Of a stretch of DNA of 64,000 bases, positions 21,221 through 48,618 are shown in pieces (position 1 is the stretch's first letter; every line of letters begins with the position of its first letter). The DNA lies in contig CAVNZM010000006.1 in the NCBI GenBank assembly GCA_963693365.1, forward strand, positions 9,920,001 through 9,984,000, read 5' to 3'. This stretch comes from Amoebidium appalachense (taxonomy: Eukaryota; Ichthyosporea). A program made the translations under genes and the position numbers. Under the pieces are notes generated by a model. That model worked only from the letters and a program-made list of their open reading frames with translations. It was not told the origin of the DNA and did not search any database.

Positions 21221-22635
21221 CCAACACCTACCACCTACCTACCACCTACTGAGGCGGGTGTCTCCTTTCTTTTTTTTTTTTCTTTTTTTTTTTTTTTTGC
21301 CGCCTGAAGTAGATGTATAACGTCGCACGTGCGGCAACACGTCAGTACGTGTTAGAGCGAACACTGGACTCTATCCCCTATCGAACCGTCGAGGCGCCGC
21401 GACAGCAAGCATGCACGCGGTCGCGAGAGTGCAAGGAAAAATATAGTGATCAATAAGGAAAAAGTTCATCGCAGCGCGTGCACACCGTCAGTACGTGTGA
21501 GGGCCGTGGCCCGTACTGGCCTGTACGCGTGGTGCACGCACGTGAAGGTCCCAGGATCTGTTAGCTCTGAAAATTGTTTTGCCACTAAAGATTCAACCAA
21601 TCAGCACTATCCACCTGTCATATGGGGACCTGGAACTAAATTTAGACCAATCATGGCAGACCCCATGAATGAAAAAGAATCTTGTGAGGAATTTTGAACA
21701 ACGGCTTGCTTACAAGCTCGTATACCATCCCCTCAAACAAAAAAAGAAATAAAGAAAATAATTTGTGTATATTTTGATGTTTTCTCAGCATACATAGAGG
21801 GGGTTTTCCCCCAAAATGCCAACACACACGTACAGTGAATACGACAACTACCGCGGCCGGCACTGGCCGCTCGCTTGAATAAAGACCTTTTTTTAGGGGT
21901 TCAATCAGCAGTCGTTTCATTTTCTGCTAAACAATGATCCATCATAGGTGTTATGCCCACTATCATGCTTATTCTTGGATGTACCATAAAAATACTAAAA
22001 TGTATTTCACATTTTTTTCTTGAACACCGTGAAGCTTTACACAGACCAAGTTTGCTTTTACTTACCCGTAGTGAATATATCTTGGTGGGGTTTAAACCCT
22101 GCATTCCTCAGTATTGACCAGCAAATAAAATGACGGCCATCGTGATCCACTATTGAGCATAATGAAGACTCCTGTGTTGGACAAGCCAGCTTCGGTCGCG
22201 ATTACCAGTGAATATTCGAACGTAGGTAAACTTCATAATGCTTGAAAACCTAGGCCATGTAGCCTTAACATATTATGTTTTTTTCTCTCTTTCAACCTGA
22301 TTGTCTTATGAATTATTCAGACACCCATTCCAGCCTATTTGCGAGGTATGGATGGATGGCGCAAAATATTGTGCTCATACGATTAGTACAACAGCCGCAA
22401 CACATTGGTTGAAGGTCACGCATTCCAAAAACCGACACTGATAGGGTCCTACATGTGGGCCATGATGTGGCTGGCAATGCGCCGACTCTTGCTGTGCATT
22501 CGAACAAGCTGGCTTGTTACAAACTCGCATGTTTCGTTTGGTTCCCATCTTCCAGTGCCTTGGGAATGTTCTATATCTGAAGTAGTTTACATGGTTAGCG
22601 GTGTAAAGACATAGCCGCGGCTATCATTTATCAAA
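21221..22635. other. AT-richer intergenic region
   Basis: It holds T-runs, a repeated CGTCAGTACGTGT motif near 21340 and 21490, AATAAA sequences near 21877 and 22122, and short open frames on both strands without recognisable motifs. I see no gene. Confidence 0.5.
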
Positions 22636-23937
22636 ATGCCGGAAAATTCGCTCTTGCACATGCTTCCCCTCCTTGTGCTCTCGTGGCTGCAGTGCGTGCA
22701 GGGCTGGCAGGACGGCCAGAGTGACCTGTTGGCACAGAATGTGCAGACACACAGCAAGCAGATATGGGCGGGTGCCTCACTTCTGCTGGGTGCTCTGACG
22801 GTGCCACTAGTCACACACTCTATTAGGCGCCTGGCCAAAACCCACCCGCGGACTGAGCTTGTTGATGGAGACTGCACACAGGAGGTGAGCACCAAACCAT
22901 ACCTGGATCTTTTAGTGATGTTGTTGCTTGATGTGTGATGTTGGGTACGCAGCGTGTACGGTCGTGGTTTGTTTTTACGAATGTGTGCGTGTGCATATGA
23001 TACGTGTGGCTATGGCCGTGTGCGTTTAGATTATTGGTAAGGATCTAAGACGGCAAATAGTATTGGATGGTACGGGTAGATGGGCGTGGAGAGGGGGCAC
23101 CCGGGGGGGGGGGGGGGGATTGAGAGAGGAAAGGGGACGTGTGATATTTAAAAGGTAGCTAAATGTGCTATCTCCTAGCTAATTGTGCTATCTCCACTTC
23201 AGGCCCTGACTGTGCGTCCATCTGATTTCCTGCAACCCGAGGAGTCGGATGCTGAGCTTCGTAAGCGCAGCAAGTCGGCAAAGAAGAAGGTGAAGCGCGA
23301 GGAGAAGAAGAAGCAGGTGGTCGAGGCGACAGGGAAGGTGACTGTTGTGGGAGTGCCTGCCCCTGTGGCAGAGGTATTACCTTCTCCAGATAACACTAAG
23401 AAGACCAGCGAGGTTGTGGCTGCACCAGAGGCTCTAGTAGCCCCAGCAGTGTCCGTGCCGACGGTCACCGCAGGCAGCAGAGTCACAGTGGCAAACACAG
23501 GGGTGGGGGCCACTCGGGTCGAAAAGAAGAAACCGGTAGCAGCAGTGAAGAAGGCGAAAGTAAGCACACCAGCGTCGGCACCTATAGTTTCGGTCACAAC
23601 ACGTGTAGCTCCAGTCGTAATACCGACCATGCAGGTGGCCAGGTCAGCACCCAAACCCGCATCGTGGGGGGGTGTCAGTCAGAGTGTGTGGGCTCAGCCA
23701 GAGGAGCATCGGCGCCATACCCTTCCCAACACGGCACATTTCAGTTATTTCACTGATGGAGGCTTCTGTGGTGCACTTATAGGCGTGCAGAAAGAGACCA
23801 CCCAGGTGCCTGAGGCTGCACAGCCTGAAAATCAGGGAACGTACTCGCTCTTTGGCACTGCCAGCATTTTTCTAAACTCAAAAATGTGTACTCTCTTGGA
23901 CCTAGCCTGGTGCTTTGGTCGACTGCATAGATTGTAA
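22636..23937 (+). CDS. predicted single-pass membrane protein with Lys-rich, Ala/Val/Pro-rich tail
   Basis: Two exons, 22636-22884 and 23203-23937, joined in phase 0 by a clean GTGAGC...TTCAG intron; 327 residues. Residues 1-23 look like a signal peptide (hydrophobic LLHMLPLLVLSWLQCVQG). A short luminal stretch is followed by one membrane segment at about 43-63 (IWAGASLLLGALTVPLVTHSI) and then RRLAK, so the bulk is predicted cytosolic. The tail carries a charged patch AKKKVKREEKKK (about residues 106-117), a long Ala/Val/Pro/Thr region with further KKKP and KKAK patches, and SWGGVSQSVWAQPEE. The architecture recalls ER proteins with basic cytosolic tails such as RRBP1 or metadherin, but I cannot assign a family. 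The stop codon lies inside the first copy of a 51-bp duplication. Confidence 0.6.
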
Positions 23938-24030
23938 GTTATGCCACTGAAAGAATGAGTTGTATTTGTTTATACGGTTAGATTGTAAGTTGTGCCACTG
24001 AAAGAATGAGTGGTATTTGTTTATACGGTT
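23929..24030 (+). repeat. 51-bp tandem duplication across a stop codon
   Basis: Copy 1 (23929-23979) and copy 2 (23980-24030) match at 49 of 51 positions. The TAA of the membrane-protein gene lies in copy 1, so the duplication sits at the gene's 3' end. Confidence 0.93.
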
Positions 24031-24031
24031 C

Positions 24032-26424
24032 GAATAATTCTTGGATGGTGTCTCGCACGACCTGTGTCAATATATTCACAGTTAACCCTGACTCTTGATA
24101 TGACTCGTGCCAGTGTTGGTGCAACCGAAACCATCGGACGGTCACCGTGAGAGAGTCGGTTGCAAGATGCACCGCAGCGGCCTGCTGGCAAATGTAACCC
24201 CCGTGCCCAGGCGTCACCATGCCCACCCTATTCAAGTAGATTGTTTTGTAGCCAGATTTTCTTTTTATGCTGTTTTTTCCCACGACCAGGACCCCCGCTC
24301 AGAAACCTGTTGTGTGGCCTGTAGACCCATCTATCCCCATAGAATTGATCCTCCCCTTTTTCAGTCCCGATACCATATGGTCTGTGATATCTAGTTATAG
24401 CTCTAGTAAGTCTTGTGGACCTGATGTACTTCCTGCTGGGTTTCTTAAAATCCTTGTTCCCTCCTACCCACAAAAGGAAAGTGATCGTGCTGATCTTACT
24501 ATTATGTTAAGCTCTCTCTTTTCTTGGTGTGTTAAATGTGGGCATGTCCCGTCATCTTTGTTAGATGCCTTAGTGATCCCCTTAGTTAAGAAGGACTCTG
24601 AGGGCCCCATATCATCTTTTCGCCCCATCACACTAACCCAGGTTGTTCGTAGATTCTTTGAAGCTTGCTTACTTAGGTTATTTGCACATCAACCTAGGTT
24701 TCATTATATTCTTCACATACACCCATGCCAATCCGCTTTTCGTAAAAACAATTCATGTTATGTTCAAATAATGGCACTGCACGATTCTATGCAAGTTGGT
24801 GCACGATGTGCTGGTTTTATTGATTGGAAAACTGCTTACGATTCTGTCTCCCCTGGTCTCCTATGGGAAACGCTTGCTGCACGGGGTGTACCACACTGCA
24901 TTGGTGTTTTGTTAGAAGCACTCTTGTCTCAAACCTGTGGTAGAGCTGTGGTTAATATTATCATCTAAACCTGTACCTATAGTTCCAGAATACAAATATC
25001 TTGGTGTTCCGGCTAATTCTGTTGGTGTTATGTTTTCCCATATGGTCGAAAAGAGGGTAGAGCTGGCTCGTAAGCGGTTAGCTTTCTTCTCGGCTAATAT
25101 TTTTAAAGACACACCCCTCCATCCTTCTATTAGACTTACATTTATTCGCACTTTTGTCTTCCCGGCATGTGAATATGGTTTACCCATTCTCGCCGCTTGG
25201 ATCAAGAAAGAGAGAACTAGCGTGCTTAAACCCTTGGCAAATTTCCGTGAAGCAGAAGTTGCCTCCTTTCTGTCTAACAACTGTTGTAAACCTGGGCCTG
25301 TAACGCTCTGGATATATGGTCTGGTCCCAATAGCTGCTAGAGTATCCCACCTCGCGCTGAAATTCAAAAAGCACATAAGCAGCTTAAAGAAGTATTTGCC
25401 CTCCCACCCTCTCTTCTCTATCCGACCTGTCCCCTCCTCACCTCTCCCCTCTTTCCTTCCCTCTCTCTCTCCTTCTCCCCCGGGCACAAATACAAATAAA
25501 CCCCGCAAAAGTGTGCGTGTGACTTTGGACTGCCACTTACTTATTAGACATGTACACAATCACAAGATAATTATAATTACGCAATTTAACAAATGGAAAA
25601 AGATACCACACGACATCAGACCCGATGAAAGCATACACCTTGAAAAACTAAGCCTTATGTCTCGTTTCATATATAATGACCGCCTTAACCATATTGCCAA
25701 ATATGGCACTCGCAAATGTGTAACACCTAAATACATAATACCTTCCTGTAGAATTGGTCTTTGTCTAGCTGATGGTATTATTGATCACATACCACGCTTT
25801 TACTGTACACGTGCTATACAGTGGAGACCTAAAAAGTACAAGGTGGCATCGTTTGCATGCCCAAACAACACACACACACACCAGTTTTAACGGTCATGTA
25901 TCGCCAAATGTAGTTTGATAGACCACATAATACCGCAACACACACACGTCACATTCACAACAGACCCAGAAAGATAGCCTACCTGAAAAATTACAACATC
26001 CTTGATTTTATACTAAACACGCGTAACTACGACCTGTTTATTAGATGTATTGATTGGCTTGAGAAACACATCATTACAAAATTCTAGTCACGTTTTACCT
26101 CTTTCCCTACGGGTGTCTGCTACACTAGCTGGCAATGTGAACACTTTAGACTTTTTGTTGAATTCTGTTGGTCGTCACATTGAGTATTTATATGATTTTC
26201 ACACAGTGTTCAGGTATCTCAGTATGCACTTGTTAAGTTTTTATTGTCTTCTCAGTATGCCGTGCATACTTGCATATCTTTCCGTCGAATAAATCCAGTC
26301 AAAAGAAAAACTTCTAGCGCGCGCGCACACACACACACACACACAAAGGACACACACACACAACCAGCTGATACCGAGTGTCCCAGGGGAGCCCGGAAAA
26401 AAAAAAAAAAAAAAAAAAAAAAAA
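24032..26424 (+). mobile_element. decayed non-LTR (LINE-type) retrotransposon
   Basis: A region with lower GC and almost no homopolymer runs, unlike its surroundings. It holds broken reverse-transcriptase coding sequence (24267-25890), a further open frame (26050-26292), an AATAAA at about 26287 and an A-run of about 27 at 26398-26424. Such an A-run is a typical non-LTR 3' end. The left limit is a guess, placed just after the 51-bp duplication, and target-site duplications were not identified. Confidence 0.6.
24267..25890 (+). pseudogene. reverse transcriptase pseudogene (non-LTR), active-site segment deleted
   Basis: The first frame (24267-24968) carries the N-terminal fingers and palm of an RVT_1 reverse transcriptase: GPDVLPAGFLK, LLDALVIPLVKK, SSFRPITLTQVVRRFFEA, QSAFRKNNSC and GFIDWKTAYDSV, which holds the first catalytic aspartate. 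It stops after about 40 more residues. A second, overlapping frame (24937-25890) resumes with EYKYLGVP, the thumb-region motif, followed by a long conserved-looking C-terminal region. The block between them, which should contain the F/YxDD catalytic pair, is absent, so the copy cannot be active. Sequence upstream of 24267 is also frame-disrupted. T-ending codons set it apart from neighbouring genes and fit a separate origin. Confidence 0.8.
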
Positions 26425-27173
26425 CGGGAAACCCCAACTAATTAATTGATTTCTCTTATCTTTATGGTATCTCGTAGAGAAAGTAAACCCTGATATATAA
26501 TCATCACCCGACATCTATGTACGTGATCATGATATACCGCTGAGGGCCCAGGGGATATTCCGAGCAAAAACCCCCCATACCTGCCGACTGGTCTCTCTTT
26601 GCCTCGAGTAAACAGCGTAAACCGTGACGATCTCACCCTTGCCTCTATTAGATCTTCAGGGTTAGATCCATGCACGTGTGTTGTATGCACATACACCAAA
26701 TTATAATTTCCTGCTTTCCAGTCGTTCCTTTTGGTTTTTTTCATACGTGCACACGTAGCTACATAAATCTCGTCTTGTTATATTTGACAATGATTTCCAG
26801 GATCCGGTCCAAAGCTGCAGACTGCGGCACACAACAGCAAGCATCCATGGCTGCATTGAACGAATGCTGGCAGCTTGCTTCAGCTCAATGGCATAACACA
26901 AATTCTTCATAAAGGCTTTTCTCCTACATTAGAAGAAACGTAAGAAGGCCTTTGAACTCGTTTTTTCTTCTCTCTCTCTCTCTTTTTTTTTCTTTTTTTT
27001 TATTGTTGCGCCGGGCAAGTCCAAATCTACGTGACGTACACTGCAGCAATAGGCATGCTCGTCAGGCTCACAAAAATACATGATCAGGGCGAGCGCTCAA
27101 TAGACTTATCCCTGGGTAAACTCGCCCTGAAAATAATCGTGGGCACAGTAGTATATCCTAGTCCTTGTGTAAC
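26425..27173. other. intergenic region upstream of the ER thioredoxin gene
   Basis: It contains the sequence after the retroelement A-run, CT-rich and T-run sequence near 26970-27000, and no supported gene. The promoter of the 27174 gene should lie here; no clear TATA or other box stands out. Confidence 0.4.
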
Positions 27174-27513
27174 ATGGCTGCCAGCATACTTCCGCGCGCG
27201 CTTGCGCTCTTTGCGCTCTTTGCTTCGGTCATGGCCGAGGGCGCCGGACCGGGCCGTGGGTTTGGAGACAAGTACGACTGGAAGGTGCGGGGCCAGTTCT
27301 GCTGTTGAGTGTGTTTGTTTTTTTGTGCGGCCCGGGCTTGTAGTTGGGTGCATCTAGGCGTTTGTGTATGTTTTTGTACATGCAAGGGAGGGCGCAACTG
27401 TTTTTGGTTGGTTGGTTGGGGGGGGGGGGGGGGGGGGGGTTGATGGTGAGGTGAAGGATGCTGAAAGGGAGGTGGAGGGGGGGTGGGGAAGGGGAGGGGG
27501 AAAGGGGGGGGAA

Positions 27514-27544
<31 letters not shown>

Positions 27545-28429
27545 GGGGAGGGGGGAGCTAGGGGAGCAGGACGGAGTCTGGGGACAAGAAGAGTCAGGTC
27601 CTATGGCTAGGTGGGGCCGGGGGGGGGGGGGGGGGAGGGGGGGAGGGGGGGAGGGGGGGGGGGGGGGGGAGGGGGATGGGGGAACAGGGGTAAAAGATGA
27701 AGATGGAGAAGGCAGAGGTGGTGAGGAGGAAATGTTGAGGGCGTGTGAGAGGTGGGGGGGGGGGGGGGGGTGGGGGGGGGGGGGGGGGGGGATTTATAGA
27801 TAGAGTGGCAGGATGTGAAAGATAGCGGGAGCCTAAAGGCGAAATCCATAAGGGAGCTCGAGAGGGGGCCAACGCAAAAAATTGGGCAAAAAACGTAACT
27901 CTAAGGGGTGTTTGTACGCATGTCGTCAAGGTTGTGCCCGGAAAAAGATGCAGAGAAATTATGTGGTGGTATGTGGGGAACTTTGATAGTGTTGGTCCAT
28001 AGGCAAATTTTGATACACACCAGGAGGTAGAACAGAACGTTTAAGAACGAAACACACCCTAACAGTTGATGTCACGTTTCCCTTTCCTCTTTTGAGGCAG
28101 CCACACCTGACGCTGTGTATGTTGTGCAGACATGGCAGGAGGCGCTTGGGGAGAACAACAGCAAGCCCGTTATGATTATGATCCACAGGACCTGGTGTGG
28201 GGCCTGCAAAGCCCTGGGCCCCAAGTTTGCTGAGTCACAGGAGATCTTCGTTAGTGTCCCCCCTTTTTTCCGGTTCTGCCAGGGTTGGTGCTTTTGCATG
28301 GCTGTGGTTCTTCACGGGAGTGTGTCCCCCCTTCCCCTCCCCCCTCCCTCCGCCATTTGTTGAAGGACAGCTGGTAAGGGATGGTCGTTCCATCTAATGG
28401 CGATCGAGGGCGGGACTGCATGGGCTGTA

Positions 28430-28516
<87 letters not shown>

Positions 28517-29086
28517 TTGGAGGGGAGGAGGGGCACATAAGTCCATACGCCGGAAGTCCCCTGGCACCTGATTGGACAAAACACAATCCGATGACATAAA
28601 ATCAGGGGAGAACGATTCGATCCCCAAGCGACATAAAGGGGCCGTCAGGCCCCTCTAGCGGGGGCTTGGGGGCGTTTAAGGCCCAGACACACATAGGGTT
28701 ATGGTTATTGGGTTTATGTTTTTATTTTGGTATTTTACTATCAAATATTGTATTTTTTAGCCGGTTATGGTCCGATTTCCCTATACCTAGGGGCTTTCTT
28801 CGTATAGACCTACCTCGAGGGGGATGGGGGGGGGGAGGGGGAGAACGGGGGGATAGGAAGTATACAAGGATAATCCGGGGTGCGCCGTCAGAAGCGATTG
28901 AAAGGGATTATATACAGTATGGTTTTCCTTCACAGAGTAGTTTTATTTGGCCTTCTACTTGTGGTGGCAGTGGTGTGGCAGGGGTACGGTGTGGGACGGT
29001 GGACCGACCCCCCCCCCCCCTCCCCCCCCTCCCCCCCCCCCCAAAAAAAAAAAAAAAAAAAAAAAAACATCGGGCTGTGGGACCGA

Positions 29087-29129
<43 letters not shown>

Positions 29130-29960
29130 AAAAGAAAAAAAAGAAGAAAAAAACACACACACACACACACATGGGACGGTGGTACCGAACTCCCCCTTCC
29201 CCTCCCCCTCCCCCCCCCCAAAAAAAAGGGGAAGGCGAAGGGGTTAAGGTAGGCGTTGAAAGATTGGTGCTAAAAGTGGCCAGAAGTTCTTGCTATCTCT
29301 GTCCCGCCAACTCAGGGATTTTGTGGGGGGGGGGGGGGGGGGGGGGGGGGGGGTAATCAAGCACAGCTTGGCCAAGATTCTCTCCCTGTGGCTGCAGATT
29401 CCGACACATCCATGACCCACTTATCACTTATTGCAACACTCATGCTTTTTGGGTGCCGTTGCATGTATATGATTCGGCTAGATAGATGCCTATTCTGGGG
29501 ATGGTGCTGACGGTTGGTCTGTGCAGGAACTGAGCAGCAAGTTCACGATGATCAATATGGATGAGAGTGTCGACCCAGAGAAGCCTGAGTGGTCTCCTGG
29601 TATCCACCCCTGCCGGATCCTTTTATACACACACACACACACGTTCACTCACTCACTGACACACACTCACACACTCGCTTACACACACTGGCTCACAACA
29701 CTCTTATGCACATACACGGACGCGTACACACATGCACATAAACTACACGTGTGTGCACTGACCCAACTACACCCGCACCTGCTCGGCGCTGCATGTGGTG
29801 CTCAGCTCCATCAACCACATCTTCTCTTACAAGCGCACATACAGAACAACAGTATACGGGTGTGATTGCTTGTGTATGTGTACATATGTGTATGCTTGCG
29901 TGCACGTGGGGGCAATCTGGCATGCGACCGAAATGACGTGGGTACCATCCATCAACAGGT

Positions 29961-30043
<83 letters not shown>

Positions 30044-30078
30044 CACATGCACATGCACATGCACATGCACATGTACAT

Positions 30079-30137
<59 letters not shown>

Positions 30138-30455
30138 CACATGCACATGCACATGCACATATTCACACACACATCCACACAGCTACACACAGTTTTTTGT
30201 CCCAAAGGATCTCTATGCCCGTACATGTGGTAAAATGAATTAACTCCGTTCTGTCCGTTCCACTATTTTACAGCTAAAATACCGCAAGATTTACGAAATG
30301 CACAATTGGTTTTTTTTTTTGTTTTTTTTTTGTTTTTGTTTTTTTGCGCCGGGGGGGGGGGGGGGGGGGGGATATGAAGAGAACGAGAAGAGGAGGAAGT
30401 GATTTGGAACGGGTACAGACTTGTGGTGGTGGGCTTGGGGTGGGTGTGTGTGTGT

Positions 30456-30487
<32 letters not shown>

Positions 30488-30867
30488 ATATCTGTCGTTT
30501 CCATAGTGAAACGGTAAAGATGTGCAGGTGGGAAGGACTGTGAACCGATTTTTTGAAACGTATGCAAATATTGTGTTTTTGACTCGGCCTTCTTCCTTCA
30601 GATGGTGGCTATGTTCCGCGCACGCTCTTCCTTTCGCCCAAGGGTGAGGTGCAGAAAGACATCATCAACGTGGGGGGCAACGAAAAGTACAAGTACTACT
30701 ACCCCACCACTGACGGGATCGTCAAGTCCATGAAGACGGCCCTGGAGAGATTTGCGCCAAAGGAGGAACAGGAGGTCCCGGTAGTGACGGAGGAGGAGGG
30801 AGAGGCACCAGTGGAAGGGGGGCAGACGGGGGGGGAAGAGAAGGTGGATACTAAGGATGAGTTGTAG
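27174..30867 (+). CDS. TXNDC12: ER thioredoxin-domain protein, TXNDC12 (ERp18)-like
   Basis: Four exons: 27174-27284, 28130-28249, 29527-29599 and 30602-30867, with phases 0, 0 and 1 all matching; 189 residues versus about 170 in animals. Exon 1 encodes a signal peptide ([16 protein letters not shown]) and then GFGDKYDW, matching the GFGD start of the mature TXNDC12/AGR family. Exon 2 has [20 protein letters not shown], a redox-active WCGAC (CxxC) site. Exon 4 begins [17 protein letters not shown], the cis-proline face of the thioredoxin fold, then YKYYYPT. After an acidic Glu/Gly-rich insert it ends in KDEL, the ER-retrieval signal. The expected role is thiol-disulfide oxidoreductase in the ER lumen. 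Introns hold long G-runs, (TG)n and C(n)A(n) modules. AATAAA at 31172-31177 may be its polyadenylation signal. Confidence 0.94.
28432..28509. repeat. (TG)n microsatellite
   Basis: About 39 TG units in intron 2 of the TXNDC12-like gene. Confidence 0.95.
28995..29227 (+). repeat. three tandem poly(C)-poly(A) modules
   Basis: Three successive modules, each with a variant of TGGGACGGTGGACCGA followed by a C-run and then an A-run: about 28995-29067, 29073-29140 and 29172-29227. They lie in intron 2 of the TXNDC12-like gene. Confidence 0.75.
29962..30160. repeat. compound (CA)n / (CATGCA)n microsatellite
   Basis: Two CA arrays separated and followed by ACATGC hexamer blocks (about 30041-30070 and 30134-30158), in intron 3 of the TXNDC12-like gene. 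Confidence 0.93.
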
Positions 30868-31171
30868 AGGTGGTGTGGGTTTGAAGGGCTATGAGACTGC
30901 GTGTGGGAATATATTTTTATCTTTTACTATGATCTTGTGTTATGACATAGTTTAGTGCAACGTGATGGTAAGGCATGTGCATTGTTGTGGGGCATTGCTG
31001 GCTGGGTGTTCTGTGGCATCGGTTCGTACCTATGTGTGTTATGGTCTGCAATGCAATCAGTACCTGGCGCGTATGACTTACATTTTTTGTTTGCTATTGG
31101 CTAATATACATTCAATACTGTATGTGGTTTTATCTCGTGTCCCCTTTACTATTCGCTATTCGTCGCTCCGC

Positions 31172-31177
31172 AATAAA
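31172..31177 (+). terminator. candidate polyadenylation signal AATAAA
   Basis: A canonical hexamer 305 nt after the TXNDC12-like stop codon. It is assigned by position only. Confidence 0.4.
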
Positions 31178-31235
31178 GAATCACAAACCTTGGAGAGCCG
31201 ACTTCATATGCCTGAGACTCGTCCTCCCCCCCCCC

Positions 31236-31287
<52 letters not shown>

Positions 31288-31592
31288 ACCACCACCACCA
31301 CCATCACCCACCTACCCACCCACCCACCCACCCAACCCCACCACCACCACCACCACCACCACACACGTGTGTGTGTGTGCGCGCACACACACTTGATATA
31401 TGAGGGGAAAGGGGGAGGGGGGGGGAGGGGGGGGGGGGTATATAAAAGAAAATGGGGGGGGAAGGGAAATTTGACTCTGCTGCCACGCAGTCCTGAATAG
31501 GATGCATTAGTTGTGTTGGTTTTAGCATGTATGCTTTGCATTTTTCTGTGAGACTTGCACAAATTCTTCGAACGTTAACTGCGGATACCCCC

Positions 31593-31623
<31 letters not shown>

Positions 31624-31979
31624 AAAAAAAAAAAAAGGAAGAAAAAAAAAAAAAAAAAACCACCCTCCCGTCTACCGAAGCGACAGTTGTGCACCTTGGT
31701 CTTCAAGTTGCCACCCTTTAGCTGCGTATACACAAGTACTAGCAGCCTGTGTAGCCAACTAAATAAATGTGCTTCATTTCTTACTTTACAACCATATGCC
31801 GGGGCCGCAGACTATGCCTCATTTTCATTCTAACTCTTTTACAATCTGTGGGTAACAATTCTTGACACAGTTGTCTGTGCACCACACCAAAAACTCGTCA
31901 CGTTAAAATCGACTGCCAGTGCCCTCCCTCCTCCCCCCACCCCCCTTCTATTTAGCTGCCGATCGGCAACCTTCCATAT

Positions 31980-32219
31980 TTATACCAGTGGGCCTTCAGG
32001 GCCTGGGAATGACACCAGGTGACCCAGAATAAACCAAAGTCGAAGCTCAACTGGTGCGGGGGGAACCACAACGTACGGAATAGCCTGGGACTCCAAAACA
32101 TAAATAAAATCCCTGTAGAATTCGAGAGATTTCTCGAGTGTGCCTGGCAGTAGCCGAACTCCGTCGTCATTTCTTGTGCTCTCATCTGGCTTGAACAGGA
32201 AGACGGCTAAAGTCCAAGC
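31980..32219 (-). CDS. possible coding fragment, uncertain
   Basis: This minus-strand frame has protein-like composition: AVFLFKPDESTRNDDGVRLL, then LEKSLEFYRDFIYVLESQAI and PYVVVPPAPVE, ending at a stop at 31980. The DDGVR...GIPY-like order loosely recalls the C-terminal end of NadR/Ttd14-type P-loop kinases, but no P-loop exon can be placed upstream because that space is occupied by the plus-strand RdRP-helicase gene. The plus strand of the same bases is also open (NKPKSKLNWC and FERFLECAWQ). It may be a gene fragment, a pseudogene or chance. Confidence 0.25.
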   Translation of the reverse strand, partial: AWTLAVFLFKPDESTRNDDGVRLLPGTLEKSLEFYRDFIYVLESQAIPYVVVPPAPVELRLWFILGHLVSFPGPEGPLV

Positions 32220-32909
32220 CCACGAATGTAACCTCCCCCCCCCCCCCCCCCCTCCCCCCTCATCCACCCCACCCACCCATCCACCCGCCCTCTTCCCGGG
32301 GCACACACACCCCTTTCTGTTTTCCCCCTTTGGGTTTTCTTGCCAGGCTCATCGCTAGTGTGTGTGTGTGGCTGAATGTAGCCGGATGACCAGCATGTGG
32401 TTTAACACTTACACCCCCCCCGACCCCGATCCTCACCACCCACCCCCCTTTGCCGAACACACACACACACACAAACACACACACACGTGAGCATTGCGCA
32501 CAATTGTGGAAGCGGACCATAATGCACTTGGGCATACACACACACAACACACACACACACACACACACACTTCGACCATTCCTTAGCAGCACCCTCCCTC
32601 TTCCATGCCTGCACCCTCACTCCTTCTCACAAAACCGGCACCCCATCCACTCCTAATCCATTCTAACAATTCCGACTCCCACTGCTCCTTTCCTGACTTT
32701 TTTTTGACCATTTGATCAGAGTCTTTGTTGACTATCTCAGAACCACAATAATATGAGCGCTCATGCCCCGTTGTTACTGTGCCCCCCTCCCCCCCCCCCC
32801 CCCCCCCCCCCCCCCCTCTCCCCTCCTCCCTTCCCCCCCCCTCCCCCCCTCTCCGGGACCCACCCCCCCGCACCCATGATCGTTCACACCTTTACACCTG
32901 CACGATCAG

Positions 32910-48484
<15,575 letters not shown>

Positions 48485-48587
48485 AAGTGTATGTGTGCAT
48501 GTGTGCCTGTGTGTGTGTTTGTTTGGTCTTTCTTCTGTGGTGGTGTGGTGGTGTGTTGGGGGTGGGGGCGGGTAGACGGGGGTTTTT

Positions 48588-48618
<31 letters not shown>

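Noticed and set aside
28595-28640. tRNA T-arm-like sequence (CGATTCGATCCCC)
   Set aside because: The surrounding bases do not form the other tRNA arms, and the apparent stem encloses an 11-base loop, not 7.
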